Positions 18,273 through 28,801 of a stretch of DNA of 64,000 nucleotides are shown in pieces. The stretch comes from Syntrophus aciditrophicus SB (GTDB lineage Bacteria > Desulfobacterota > Syntrophia > Syntrophales > Syntrophaceae). Below the pieces are notes generated by a model, which saw nothing but the letters and a program-made list of their open reading frames with translations, had not been told where the DNA came from and ran no database searches. Position numbers and translations under genes: made by a program. The DNA is taken from assembly GCF_000013405.1 (NCBI RefSeq), contig NC_007759.1:2233001-2297000 (forward strand), read 5' to 3'. Positions within the stretch are counted from its first letter, which is position 1; each line of letters starts with the position of its first letter.

Positions 18273-18686
18273 ATGAAGAATCCTGATCCAAACAAGAAAA
18301 TTCCCAGCAACCCTGCTCTTGAAGAGGAAATCCGGCGACGTGCGGAAGGAGGCGAAATAAGCTGTGCGGGGGCCATGCAGATTGCCGCTCAGTTCGGAGA
18401 ATCTCCAAAGGAGCTGGGTCAGAGACTCGATGCAATGGAAATCCGCCTCACCAGATGTCAACTCGGGCTTTACGGTTACACACCCGAAAAGAAAATCGTT
18501 CAGCCGGCAGCGGAGGTATCCCCTGAACTGGAAGCACAGATCAGGAAAGCGATGCAGGGAAATTATCTGCCCTGCATCGCGGCATGGGACATTGCCAGAT
18601 CAAGAAGGATGCCTAAAATGGCCGTTTCCTCAGCCTGCGAAGCCATGGAAATCAAGATCAAGCCCTGCCAGCTCGGCGCTTTCTAA
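18273..18686 (+). CDS. small protein with a duplicated Cys-x(30)-CQLG domain
   Basis: The 137-residue protein is two copies of one 70-residue unit. Each has a helix starting P.LE..IR, a Cys (C31 and C101), an A..IA helix, and a C-terminal strand ending in CQLG (C62 and C132); the Cys-to-CQLG spacing is 31 in both. Copy 1 ends EIRLTRCQLGLYGY, copy 2 EIKIKPCQLGAF. I recall single-copy relatives in anaerobic bacteria without a function; a small winged-helix fold or a metal site are guesses. GGAGGG seven bases before the second in-frame ATG fixes the start at 18273. It follows the acyl-CoA synthetase closely, and its stop overlaps the stop of the convergent phosphorylase gene. Confidence 0.75.
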   Translation: MKNPDPNKKIPSNPALEEEIRRRAEGGEISCAGAMQIAAQFGESPKELGQRLDAMEIRLTRCQLGLYGYTPEKKIVQPAAEVSPELEAQIRKAMQGNYLPCIAAWDIARSRRMPKMAVSSACEAMEIKIKPCQLGAF

Positions 18687-19405
18687 GATTTTCGAATCCG
18701 ATATTTTTCCAGGTATCGGGTTGCTATGCCGATCATCACCCGGGCGTTTTCCCGCGCGTGAGCCACAATTTCTTCAACCGTCAAGAGCTTTTCAACCAGA
18801 CCGTTGCCATAGTTGTCAATGGAACAGAGCGCCCCATAGGCCAGGCCGAGTTCCTGAGCCGTCACGGCTTCGCTTGCCAGGGTCATGCCCACCAGATCGG
18901 CAAACCGGGAAATCATCCGGATCTCGGCTCGCGTTTCCAGGCGCGGACCCGGCATCTGCCAGTATACCCCCCGGTCGATCACATTGACGCCCTCCTCCCG
19001 GGCAGCCTCCAATAGATAATGCCTCACTTTCAAGTCAAGCTGCGGGGTCAAATGGGCGGCCTGTGTTTGATGAATACCGGGAATGCCGGTCAACATAATA
19101 AAATCATCGGGGACCATAATCGTTCCCGGCTTCCATTTCCGATGCAGGGACCCCGCGGAATTGATGGCAACGATTTCCCTGACGCTCAACTCGCAAAGCG
19201 CCTTCATGTTGGCCCGGTGATTAATCTGGTGAGGCAGGATGTAGCGGTTCGGATCCGTTCCATGTCTCGGCAGAAAAACCACGGCATCTGAACGCATGAC
19301 GACGGCCTGGCCGTATTCCGTTTCGATAAACTCCTCCTGAAGATCGCCAAACAGTTCCCTGCCTTGCGGAATTACCGTTCCAGAAATGATTCCCAAAGGT
19401 TGCAT
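18683..19405 (-). CDS. MTAP/PNP-family nucleoside phosphorylase
   Basis: A 240-residue phosphorylase of the methylthioadenosine/purine nucleoside phosphorylase family, which splits nucleosides with phosphate. Motifs: IISGT near the start, FLPRHG, PHQINHRANMKAL, INSAGSLH, YWQMPGPRLETRAEIRMI and VGMTLASEA. The last motif differs from the GMT..PEA of typical MTA phosphorylases, so the base preference (adenine, hypoxanthine or another) is open. The ATG at 19405 has AGGAGA upstream. Its stop overlaps the converging CQLG gene by four bases. Confidence 0.88.
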   Translation of the reverse strand: MQPLGIISGTVIPQGRELFGDLQEEFIETEYGQAVVMRSDAVVFLPRHGTDPNRYILPHQINHRANMKALCELSVREIVAINSAGSLHRKWKPGTIMVPDDFIMLTGIPGIHQTQAAHLTPQLDLKVRHYLLEAAREEGVNVIDRGVYWQMPGPRLETRAEIRMISRFADLVGMTLASEAVTAQELGLAYGALCSIDNYGNGLVEKLLTVEEIVAHARENARVMIGIATRYLEKYRIRKS

Positions 19406-19509
19406 GAAATCTCCTTACCTGCTTCCCCTCCCGGCAGAACTCTATAACAGAACACCCTCTGACTGTCAAAAAGTGTCCATATCCCCTTTTTATGATTCTC
19501 AAAATGCGA

Positions 19510-19539
19510 TTGACATCTTTCAGGAAGATATGATATAGA
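19510..19539 (+). promoter_or_regulatory. likely sigma-70 promoter for trxA-bamD
   Basis: A perfect TTGACA at 19510-19515, an 18-base spacer, and TATAGA at 19534-19539, some 40 bases before the trxA start. It is among the best -35/-10 pairs in the window. Confidence 0.55.
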
Positions 19540-19579
19540 TATCACGAATCAATAAAACTAAAAAGAGGAGGGCCTGCTC

Positions 19580-19912
19580 ATGAGTTCACAGGAATCCCTG
19601 CTTCACGTCACCGATGCCAATTTTGAAGAGGAAATCATTAAATCGGACAAGCCCGCTCTCGTTGATTTCTGGGCAACATGGTGCGGCCCCTGCCGGGCCA
19701 TCGGTCCGCTGGTGGAGGGACTTGCTGAAACCTACAAGGGCAGGGTCAAGATATCAAAACTGAATGTGGACGAAAATCCGAAAACTGCCGCAGACTTCGG
19801 GGTGCGCAGCATCCCTACGCTGATTCTCTTCAAGGATGGCAAGGTGATGGATACCCTGGTCGGGGTCGTCTCAAAGGAGCGGCTGGAAACGTTCGTCAAT
19901 CAAAGTCTCTAA
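19580..19912 (+). CDS. trxA: thioredoxin
   Basis: A 110-residue cytoplasmic thioredoxin with the redox motif WCGPC (Cys35 and Cys38), preceded by PALVDFWA and followed by KLNVDENPKTAADFGVRSIPTLILFKDG with the cis-Pro. There is no signal peptide. GAGGAGGG precedes the ATG at eight bases, and a near-consensus promoter lies just upstream. bamD follows after 21 bases. Confidence 0.96.
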   Translation: MSSQESLLHVTDANFEEEIIKSDKPALVDFWATWCGPCRAIGPLVEGLAETYKGRVKISKLNVDENPKTAADFGVRSIPTLILFKDGKVMDTLVGVVSKERLETFVNQSL

Positions 19913-19933
19913 ATCGCCGACAACTAATACCTC

Positions 19934-20653
19934 ATGAAATACAGAACACTTTGCGTCCGTTCCCTTATTGTTTTCTGCGCGGCCAGTCTACTTCTCTCAC
20001 TACTGACCGGCTGCGCCTGGTTTCGAAAGTCGGACATGACCCGGGCAACCCCGGAAGGTCTTTACCGGAGGGGTTACGAAGATTATCAGAACGGACGCTA
20101 TAAGAAGGCGATTGAGTCCTTTGAGCGGCTGCGCGACGAATATCCCATGAGTGAGCTGGCCATTCTGGCCAAGGTGGGCATAGGTGACGCCCACTACAGC
20201 AATAAGGCCTACGCGGAAGCGGAAGCCGCCTATAATGACTTCGTCTACCTGCATCCCACGAACGAAAATCTGCCCTACGTGATGTATCAGATCGGGATGT
20301 GTCATTACAAGCAGATGTTGAGTATCGACCGCGACCAGACTGAAACCGTACGGGCGGCGAAAGAATTCGAAAAACTTCTGGCTCGGTTTCCCGACAGCAA
20401 ATTTTCCCTCATGGCGGAAAAAATGTTAAGGGAGTGTCGAGTTCGGATCGCCGAGCATGAATTCTATGTAGGGGAGTTCTATTTCAAACAGAAGAAATAT
20501 CAGGCCGCCCTCAAACGTTTTGAAACCATCAATAGAGAGTACGCCAACCTCGGACTGGATTACAAGGTTTCCGCCTACATCCGGGAAACACAGAAGCGGA
20601 TAGCGCAGGAAAAAGCCCGAAAGGAAGCCAGGGAAGCCAAAGAAAAGAAATAA
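19934..20653 (+). CDS. bamD: outer membrane assembly lipoprotein BamD
   Basis: BamD is the essential lipoprotein partner of BamA in inserting outer membrane proteins. The 239-residue product has a lipoprotein signal with lipobox LLTGC (Cys27), then tetratricopeptide-like repeats: LYRRGYEDYQNGRYKKAIESF, AYAEAEAAYNDFVYLHP, and YFKQKKYQAALKRFETI. The tail is a lysine-rich helix (AQEKARKEAREAKEKK). It follows trxA in one transcript unit. Confidence 0.93.
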   Translation: MKYRTLCVRSLIVFCAASLLLSLLTGCAWFRKSDMTRATPEGLYRRGYEDYQNGRYKKAIESFERLRDEYPMSELAILAKVGIGDAHYSNKAYAEAEAAYNDFVYLHPTNENLPYVMYQIGMCHYKQMLSIDRDQTETVRAAKEFEKLLARFPDSKFSLMAEKMLRECRVRIAEHEFYVGEFYFKQKKYQAALKRFETINREYANLGLDYKVSAYIRETQKRIAQEKARKEAREAKEKK

Positions 20654-20702
20654 ATTCCTGAACAGAGAGTCGGTGACGGGAAAAACCGGAAAGAGCCGGG
20701 GC

Positions 20703-22292
20703 TCAGGAAACGATATCCGTTTTGAGTTTTTTGATCTTCAACAGGATTTCCTGAACACAAACCTCAGGCGGAGCGGCGGTACTTACAGAGAAGTGCTCAC
20801 CGTCAGAAAGTTCGTCGACAGGGTCAAAATCTTTTTTCTGCGCCTGATAAATCTCCCATCGTCCATCCGATGCCTCCCCGGTTTCCGATAAGCGCTTTTC
20901 CAGCCGCTCCTTCAAAACGTCTTCCGGACACCTGCATTCAATGGCATAAAAATCCGCCTCTAAACGCCCGGCTGCGAACTTCGCTTTCAGCCGCTCCTCG
21001 CGCCGTTTGTAGGAGGCGTCTATAATGACGGATTTCCCAAGCCTGATCATCCCCTCCGCCCGGCTCAGGGCCTCCGCGTAGGTACGACGGGTTACGGCAT
21101 CGGAATAAATCCCCTGGCCAAACTCGGCGAAATGATGATCCGTGACGGGAATGTTGAGCATTTCCTTGCGTAGAACATCCATCTGAAGGATCTCAGCCCC
21201 CAGGCGGGATGCCAGACTCCTGGCCAGAACACTCTTCCCTGTTCCCATCAGCCCGGTCATCAGGATCAACGCCGGCCTTTCCAGTCGGGCCGCACAGGTG
21301 TATGCCAAATCAAAATACCGGCTCGCCGTTTCCCTTGCTTCATCACGTTCTTTCTGGCTGACGGCCGCGTCATGACTTTTGAAACCGACAACTTTCCCCC
21401 GCACATAAGCGTAATAACATTTATAAAAATTAAGGAGTTGACGGATCTCCTCATCTCCCGAGCATGAAATATAGGCCTGAACAAAGGCCTCTCCATATTC
21501 CGGGCAGCCGTTAAAATCAAGATCCATGGCGAGGAAAGCCGCCTCCGCCGCAACATCCTCATAACGGAACCGTTCGTTAAACTCGATACAGTCAAAGATG
21601 ACAATCTCCGGATCTAGGAGACAGATGTGTTCAAGATGCAGGTCGCCGTGGCAGTCCCGGATCCGGTGGTTAGCCACTCTCCGCCGAAACAGACCTTCCT
21701 GCGCTTCCAGAAATTTGAGGGCCCAGGACCGGATCAGGGCGTATTGGTATCGGGGGATCGTCACGTCGATAAAAGGCAGGGTCTGTTCGAAATTCTCCTC
21801 ATGATTTCTTCTGATGGTCTCCAAGCCGCCGATTTCGTCAATCTTTCCACCTGTTTCAGCCTGACGGTGAAAATCCGCTACTTTCCGTGCAACCCGCTCC
21901 ATCACGGAAATGGAGGTTTCTCCGGAGGCCAGGAGTTTCTTCAGCATCCGCTCTTCAGGGATTTTTTTCATCACAACGGCATAATCCACCACCAAACCGG
22001 GTTCGTTCAGGGCCAGCCGTCCGTCAGGCCTCTCCACAATCCCCACAACAGACAGATATATCTCCGGCGCCAGTCTCCGATTCAGCCTCAACTCTTCCCC
22101 GCAGTAAAACTGCCGCTTTTCCAGGGTAGTAAAGTCAAGAAATCCGAAATCAACGGCTTTCTTGACTTTATAGACAACGTCCCCGGCGATGAAAATCAAA
22201 GAAATATGAGTTTGAAGCAGTTCAACCCGCTCCGGTTTCGCGGGATAAAATTCCGGCAGGCTCATTGCGGCTATCAGTTGTGGATGTGTCAT
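20703..22292 (-). CDS. fused aminoglycoside-phosphotransferase-like and P-loop kinase protein
   Basis: The 529-residue protein joins two kinase folds. The N-terminal part (to about residue 330) is APH-like: VYKVKKAVDFGFLDFTT carries the ATP-site lysine, and RDCHGDLHLEHICL with FDCIEFNERFRYEDVAAEAAFL gives the catalytic and metal residues. The C-terminal part has a Walker A loop GLMGTGKSVLAR and VIIDASYKRREER, like small P-loop kinases of the Zeta/AAA_33 type. The fusion is widespread in proteobacteria under the name AAA family ATPase; the substrates are unknown and it is not evidence for drug resistance. The ATG at 22292 follows a G-rich site. Confidence 0.85.
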   Translation of the reverse strand: MTHPQLIAAMSLPEFYPAKPERVELLQTHISLIFIAGDVVYKVKKAVDFGFLDFTTLEKRQFYCGEELRLNRRLAPEIYLSVVGIVERPDGRLALNEPGLVVDYAVVMKKIPEERMLKKLLASGETSISVMERVARKVADFHRQAETGGKIDEIGGLETIRRNHEENFEQTLPFIDVTIPRYQYALIRSWALKFLEAQEGLFRRRVANHRIRDCHGDLHLEHICLLDPEIVIFDCIEFNERFRYEDVAAEAAFLAMDLDFNGCPEYGEAFVQAYISCSGDEEIRQLLNFYKCYYAYVRGKVVGFKSHDAAVSQKERDEARETASRYFDLAYTCAARLERPALILMTGLMGTGKSVLARSLASRLGAEILQMDVLRKEMLNIPVTDHHFAEFGQGIYSDAVTRRTYAEALSRAEGMIRLGKSVIIDASYKRREERLKAKFAAGRLEADFYAIECRCPEDVLKERLEKRLSETGEASDGRWEIYQAQKKDFDPVDELSDGEHFSVSTAAPPEVCVQEILLKIKKLKTDIVS

Positions 22293-22596
22293 CACACCCC
22301 CCCTCTCGTGATATCCCGGATGATGAGCCGGTGTTCCAGCTGACTCATCCCCCCAAGAACTGGCAGACCTTTAATCAATCCTTCCGGGTTAATCAAGATA
22401 AAACTGATGGAATATTTCTCTTGCCTTTTCTAACCGGCAGCCATTAAGAAGGAGAAAAACGGTCGCCGACCTGGGAAGAAACTTCGAAAAGACAGGGATC
22501 GTGGCAGAATATCCGGAGCTTGATCTGAGCTTTTGCAGTCATGGACGGGGATTGCAGCTCCTGAGTTCATCCTGAAACGCAGGAAGGAGAATATTT
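22293..22596. other. gap between the fused kinase and sirtuin genes
   Basis: Some 300 bases between diverging genes. I see no gene; it must carry the promoters of both sides. No strong -35/-10 pair stood out. Confidence 0.35.
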
Positions 22597-23370
22597 ATGG
22601 AAAAACGGATCGAACTTATCGCTCAGTGGATTGCTGAAGCGAAGACTGTCGTCATTTTTACGGGAGCGGGACTCAGCACGGAATCGGGTATTCCTGATTT
22701 TCGCAGTCCTGGAGGAGTCTGGGACAAGTACAATCCCGAAGATTTTTATTTCGACAATTTTCTCGCCTCGGAAATTTCCCGCTGGAAATACTGGCAGATG
22801 GCGACGGAGATGTATGAACCGATGAAGAAAGCTCAGCCCAATGCCGCCCATAACGCCATCGCCGAACTGGAAAGAATGGGCAGGCTGGACTGCGTGATTA
22901 CCCAGAACATCGACAACCTGCATGTCCGGGCCGGCAATTCCCCTGAGAAGGTCATTGAACTTCATGGAACGGCCATGTCCGTTTCCTGCCTGAACTGCCG
23001 GCAAAAATTCGACAGGGACAGGGTGCAGGAACGGTTGAAAGAAGAAATGAAAGTCCCCTATTGCGACAATTGCGGCGGTCCCCTGAAACCGGATACCATA
23101 TCCTTCGGCCAGGCCATGCCGGTCAGGGAAACCCAGGAGGCCTATGAGCGGTCCTCCGCCTGCGATCTGTTCATTGTCATCGGTTCTTCCCTCGTCGTGC
23201 AGCCTGCAGCGTCCATGCCGGTTACGGCGAGGAGAAACGGCGCCAAGCTGGTCATCATCAACCGCGACCCTACGCCCTGCGATGATATGGCCGATATCGT
23301 TCTCCATGAGCAGGCGGGCGCGGTGATGACGTCTTTGATGCACTGCGTTAAAAAGATAACGGACCGATAG
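22597..23370 (+). CDS. cobB: Sir2-family NAD-dependent protein deacylase
   Basis: A 257-residue sirtuin that removes acyl groups from lysine with NAD. It shows the NAD motif TGAGLSTESGIPDFRSPGGVW, then TQNIDNLHVRAG, the catalytic His in IELHGT, two zinc-binding Cys pairs (SCLNCRQ and YCDNCGG) and VIGSSLVVQPA. There is no N-terminal extension. AAGGAGAA precedes the ATG. In fermenters rich in acyl-CoAs such enzymes keep lysine acylation in check; two acyl-CoA synthetases lie nearby, but a direct link is inference. mazG follows closely. Confidence 0.94.
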   Translation: MEKRIELIAQWIAEAKTVVIFTGAGLSTESGIPDFRSPGGVWDKYNPEDFYFDNFLASEISRWKYWQMATEMYEPMKKAQPNAAHNAIAELERMGRLDCVITQNIDNLHVRAGNSPEKVIELHGTAMSVSCLNCRQKFDRDRVQERLKEEMKVPYCDNCGGPLKPDTISFGQAMPVRETQEAYERSSACDLFIVIGSSLVVQPAASMPVTARRNGAKLVIINRDPTPCDDMADIVLHEQAGAVMTSLMHCVKKITDR

Positions 23371-23397
23371 AGTCCTTTGAAAAAGAGGAAGGTCGTT

Positions 23398-24198
23398 TTG
23401 GAAAATTCCCGCATTGAGAATCGTTTTATTGAACTGGTGAATGTTCTTCGCCGCCTCCGTTCGCCGGATGGCTGCCTCTGGGATCGGCAGCAGAAAAAAG
23501 AGGATATCGGCCGGTATCTCCTGGATGAATCCTATGAAGTGCTCGATGCCGTCGCTTCCGGAGGGTCTGAAGACCTGAAAGAGGAACTGGGCGATCTGCT
23601 GTTTCAGATTCTTTTTCTGGCACAGATTGCCGAAGAATCCGGTGAATTCGGCATCGCCGACGTACTCGAAGAGGTGACGGCGAAAATGATCCGCAGGCAT
23701 CCCCATGTCTTTGGCAACCGTGAGGTGGGCAGTGTCGCCGATATCCGGGCAAACTGGGAGGAAATCAAAAAAAATGAAGAGAAAAAGTATGAACATCACG
23801 AAAGTCTTCTGGACAAGATACCCCGCTCGATGCCCGGCCTGATGCGCGCCCAGAAGATCACCGCACTGGCATCCAAAGTGGGGTTCGACTGGACGGAAGC
23901 ACAGGACGTTATTGCCAAGATTGAAGAGGAACTCGACGAATTGAAAGCAGCGATAAGGACAGGTGACCGGGAGCATATTACAGAGGAAACGGGAGACCTT
24001 TTCTTTTCTCTAGTCAATCTCTGCCGTTTTTTTTCGATGGATGCCGAGCAGACCCTCCAGAGGACGATTCTCAAATTCAATGCTCGCTTTTATCATATCG
24101 AAAAGAAACTGAAAGAACGGGGGAAAACTCCCGCGGATGCATCACTGGAAGAGATGGATAAGTTATGGAACGAAGCCAAAACAGCGTCAAAGGAATAA
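23398..24198 (+). CDS. mazG: MazG nucleoside triphosphate pyrophosphohydrolase
   Basis: A 266-residue double-domain MazG that hydrolyses NTPs to NMP and pyrophosphate. The N-terminal domain has LRRLRSPDGCLWDRQQ, LLDESYEVLDA and the metal site EELGDLLFQILF. The C-terminal domain repeats it with KVGFDWTEA, EEELDELKAAI and EETGDLFFSLVNL. The start is probably TTG at 23398, since GAGGAAGG lies five bases before it; an upstream in-frame TTG at 23377 would include the ribosome binding site. It follows the sirtuin gene on the same strand. Confidence 0.94.
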   Translation: MENSRIENRFIELVNVLRRLRSPDGCLWDRQQKKEDIGRYLLDESYEVLDAVASGGSEDLKEELGDLLFQILFLAQIAEESGEFGIADVLEEVTAKMIRRHPHVFGNREVGSVADIRANWEEIKKNEEKKYEHHESLLDKIPRSMPGLMRAQKITALASKVGFDWTEAQDVIAKIEEELDELKAAIRTGDREHITEETGDLFFSLVNLCRFFSMDAEQTLQRTILKFNARFYHIEKKLKERGKTPADASLEEMDKLWNEAKTASKE

Positions 24199-24205
24199 AC
24201 CCGTC

Positions 24206-24391
24206 ATGAAGTTTTTTCTCTGTGTGCTCGGCATGGTCTTTATTGTCGAAGGACTGCCCTACGTCGCCTTTCCCGGAAAAATCAAATCCTGCCTCTTAAA
24301 GCTTGTCACCCTGCCGGATTCCACATTACAGGCAATGGGCCTGTTCGCCATGCTGACCGGCGTTCTTCTCGTTTACTTTGGGAGAGGCTGA
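24206..24391 (+). CDS. DUF2065 small membrane protein
   Basis: A 61-residue protein with two hydrophobic helices: MKFFLCVLGMVFIVEGLPYVAFPGKIK and a C-terminal segment ending LTGVLLVYFGRG. This is the complete DUF2065 pattern (short inner-membrane proteins, function unknown). The ATG follows AAAGGA at eleven bases, only seven bases after the mazG stop, so it is likely translated from the same mRNA. Confidence 0.85.
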   Translation: MKFFLCVLGMVFIVEGLPYVAFPGKIKSCLLKLVTLPDSTLQAMGLFAMLTGVLLVYFGRG

Positions 24392-24401
24392 AATAAGTTC
24401 A

Positions 24402-24430
24402 TTGACTTTACACATCATTTCTGATTATCA
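24402..24430 (+). promoter_or_regulatory. possible sigma-70 promoter for queA-tgt
   Basis: TTGACT at 24402-24407, a 17-base spacer, and TTATCA at 24425-24430, about 80 bases before queA. Confidence 0.4.
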
Positions 24431-24509
24431 GGACCGCAACGCCGGCGGCATGTCCCGGAACAGCGGGCTGACCGTTTGAATTAAAGGAAATGAACAGGAC
24501 CCCTCATTG

Positions 24510-26763
<2,254 letters not shown>

Positions 26764-26822
26764 CTCCTGATCAGGGTATATTCATAATGTCATAATGGAC
26801 ACGATTGAAGGAGGATAACGCA

Positions 26823-27143
26823 TTGACAGACTTAGCTTATGCCATGGGAAGCGCTCCCGGAGGAGCGGCAGGGGGAGATGTCTCTTTTCTGATCATGATG
26901 GCCGTGATCTTCTGCATTTTTTATTTCCTGCTGATCAGGCCGCAGCAGAAAAAGCAGAAAGAACTCAAAGAAATGCTGGCGAATCTGAATCACGGCGATG
27001 TGGTGATGACCTCGGGAGGCATCCACGGAAAGATTGCTGCCCTGACCGGCGACGTCGTTACTCTTGAAGTGGCCGATAAAGTGCGCGTCAAGGTTTCAAG
27101 GGGCTTTATCGCGGCTGTTCTTGAGAAAGCCGGCAAGGAATAA
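26823..27143 (+). CDS. yajC: YajC, Sec translocase accessory subunit
   Basis: A 106-residue single-pass inner membrane protein that binds SecDF. One helix (SFLIMMAVIFCIFYFLLI) is followed by RPQQKKQKELKEML and the soluble part with GDVVMTSGGIHGKIAAL. The start is TTG at 26823: AAGGAGGA lies eight bases before it and an earlier in-frame TTG overlaps that site. A Gly-Ala-rich segment of the N-terminus precedes the helix. secD begins 18 bases later. Confidence 0.94.
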   Translation: MTDLAYAMGSAPGGAAGGDVSFLIMMAVIFCIFYFLLIRPQQKKQKELKEMLANLNHGDVVMTSGGIHGKIAALTGDVVTLEVADKVRVKVSRGFIAAVLEKAGKE

Positions 27144-27161
27144 GTCTGAAAGGGGAAGTCT

Positions 27162-28763
27162 ATGTTCGGAAGCATAAGAGTGCGGGCTTTCATCGCCCTT
27201 GCCGTTATCCTGGTCGCTGTCTTCTATCTGTTTCCTACGCTGACGGCCGATCTCCCGGAATTCTGGAAAAAGAATCTCCCCAAGGACAGAATTCACCTGG
27301 GTCTCGATCTGCAGGGCGGAATGCATCTCGTTCTTGAGGTGGATGCGGACAAGGCCATTGAAGCGACCCTGGAAAGGACAGCGGTCGATTTAAAAGAAAC
27401 GCTGATGGACAAGCGCATCCGTTTCAAACGGCTGGAACGGTCCACAAGCCAGAACATCACCGTCGAGCTGCCGGACAGTGCATCGCGAAGCGCCTTTGAC
27501 AAAAGCCTCAAAGACTCCTATCCCGACCTTGAAGTCGTCTCCTCGGAAACCGTTGAGGGCATCGAACGGGTGTCACTGGGGGTCAGTGAAAGGCGAAAAG
27601 ATGAAATCCGCAAACTGGCCATCGAACAGAGCCTTGAGACAATCCGCAACCGTGTGGACCAGTTCGGCATCACCGAACCGGAAATCGTCCCTCAGGGTAA
27701 GGACCGTATTCTCATTCAGCTCCCGGGCATCAAAGATCCCGGTCGGGCCAAGAACCTGATCGGCAAAACCGCCCTCCTGGAATTCAAGCTGGTTGACGAG
27801 GGACACAGCATTGATGAAGCCCTGAAAGGCAATGTGCCCGAGGGCAGCGCCATCACCTACGGCTGGAATGTCGACAGCCAGTCCGGACGGCGGACGGAAG
27901 TTCCCTATCTTCTGAAGAGCAAGACTCTGCTGACCGGCGACGCTCTGGAAAATGCGCAGGTCAAGATCAGCGACCGATTCGGCGAACCCCATGTGGCTCT
28001 GACGTTCAATTCCCGCGGGGCCGCGGATTTTGAAAGGATTACCGGGGAGAATGTCAAGAAGCGACTGGCCATCGTTCTCGATGGGGTTGTCCATTCCGCT
28101 CCGGTCATCCAGGAAAAAATTTCGGGAGGACAGGCACAGATTACCGGGTCTTTCACCATGGAGGAAGCGCGCGATCTGGCCATCGTTCTTCGCGCGGGCG
28201 CCCTTCCCGCCCCTGTAAAGATACTTGAAGAAAGGACCGTCGGCCCTTCGCTGGGACAGGATTCCATCGAGATGGGCATCTGGGCGTGCGTCATCGCCGG
28301 CATTCTGGTCGTACTTTTCATGGTTTTCTACTACAGGCTGTCCGGCATGGTTGCCGATGTCGCCCTGGTTCTCAATCTGGTTCTCCTTATGGGAGCGATG
28401 GCCGCCTTCAAGGCAACGCTAACCCTGCCGGGTATTGCCGGCATCGTGCTCACCATCGGGATGGCCGTTGATGCCAACGTCCTGATTTTTGAAAGAATCC
28501 GTGAAGAACTCCGCACGGAAAAAACGCCTCGGGCGGCTGTTGAAGCCGGTTACAGCAAGGCCTTTCTCACCATTCTGGACTCCAACGTAACGACGCTGGT
28601 GGCCGCCCTGTTCCTTTTCGGCTTCGGAACCGGTCCGATCAAGGGATTTGCCGTCACTCTGACCATCGGCATCGTCGTCAGCATGTTCACCGCTATTTTT
28701 GTCACAAGGATTATTTTTGATTACTTCGTCTGGAACCGCAGGATCAAGTCCATCAGCATATAA
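27162..28763 (+). CDS. secD: SecD, protein translocase subunit
   Basis: SecD uses the proton gradient to pull exported proteins from the Sec channel. The 533-residue protein has an N-terminal helix, the family motif LGLDLQGGMHLVLEV, a large periplasmic domain (LIQLPGIKDPGRAKNLIGKTA; later SGGQAQITGSFTMEEARDLAIVLRAGALPAP) and five C-terminal helices with GMAVDANVLIFERIREEL. Spacing of 18 bases from yajC and 38 to secF supports one operon. Confidence 0.97.
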   Translation: MFGSIRVRAFIALAVILVAVFYLFPTLTADLPEFWKKNLPKDRIHLGLDLQGGMHLVLEVDADKAIEATLERTAVDLKETLMDKRIRFKRLERSTSQNITVELPDSASRSAFDKSLKDSYPDLEVVSSETVEGIERVSLGVSERRKDEIRKLAIEQSLETIRNRVDQFGITEPEIVPQGKDRILIQLPGIKDPGRAKNLIGKTALLEFKLVDEGHSIDEALKGNVPEGSAITYGWNVDSQSGRRTEVPYLLKSKTLLTGDALENAQVKISDRFGEPHVALTFNSRGAADFERITGENVKKRLAIVLDGVVHSAPVIQEKISGGQAQITGSFTMEEARDLAIVLRAGALPAPVKILEERTVGPSLGQDSIEMGIWACVIAGILVVLFMVFYYRLSGMVADVALVLNLVLLMGAMAAFKATLTLPGIAGIVLTIGMAVDANVLIFERIREELRTEKTPRAAVEAGYSKAFLTILDSNVTTLVAALFLFGFGTGPIKGFAVTLTIGIVVSMFTAIFVTRIIFDYFVWNRRIKSISI

Positions 28764-28801
28764 AAGAGGGAACTGCAATTTGATACGTCGAGGAGATCTT
28801 C

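Noticed and set aside
20703-22292. Aminoglycoside resistance gene
   Set aside because: The APH fold is fused to a P-loop kinase in a widespread housekeeping-like family; no resistance context.
22567-23976. 469-codon minus-strand frame opposite the sirtuin and mazG
   Set aside because: It is a shadow of two well-conserved plus-strand genes; high Phe/His/Arg content is typical of antisense frames.
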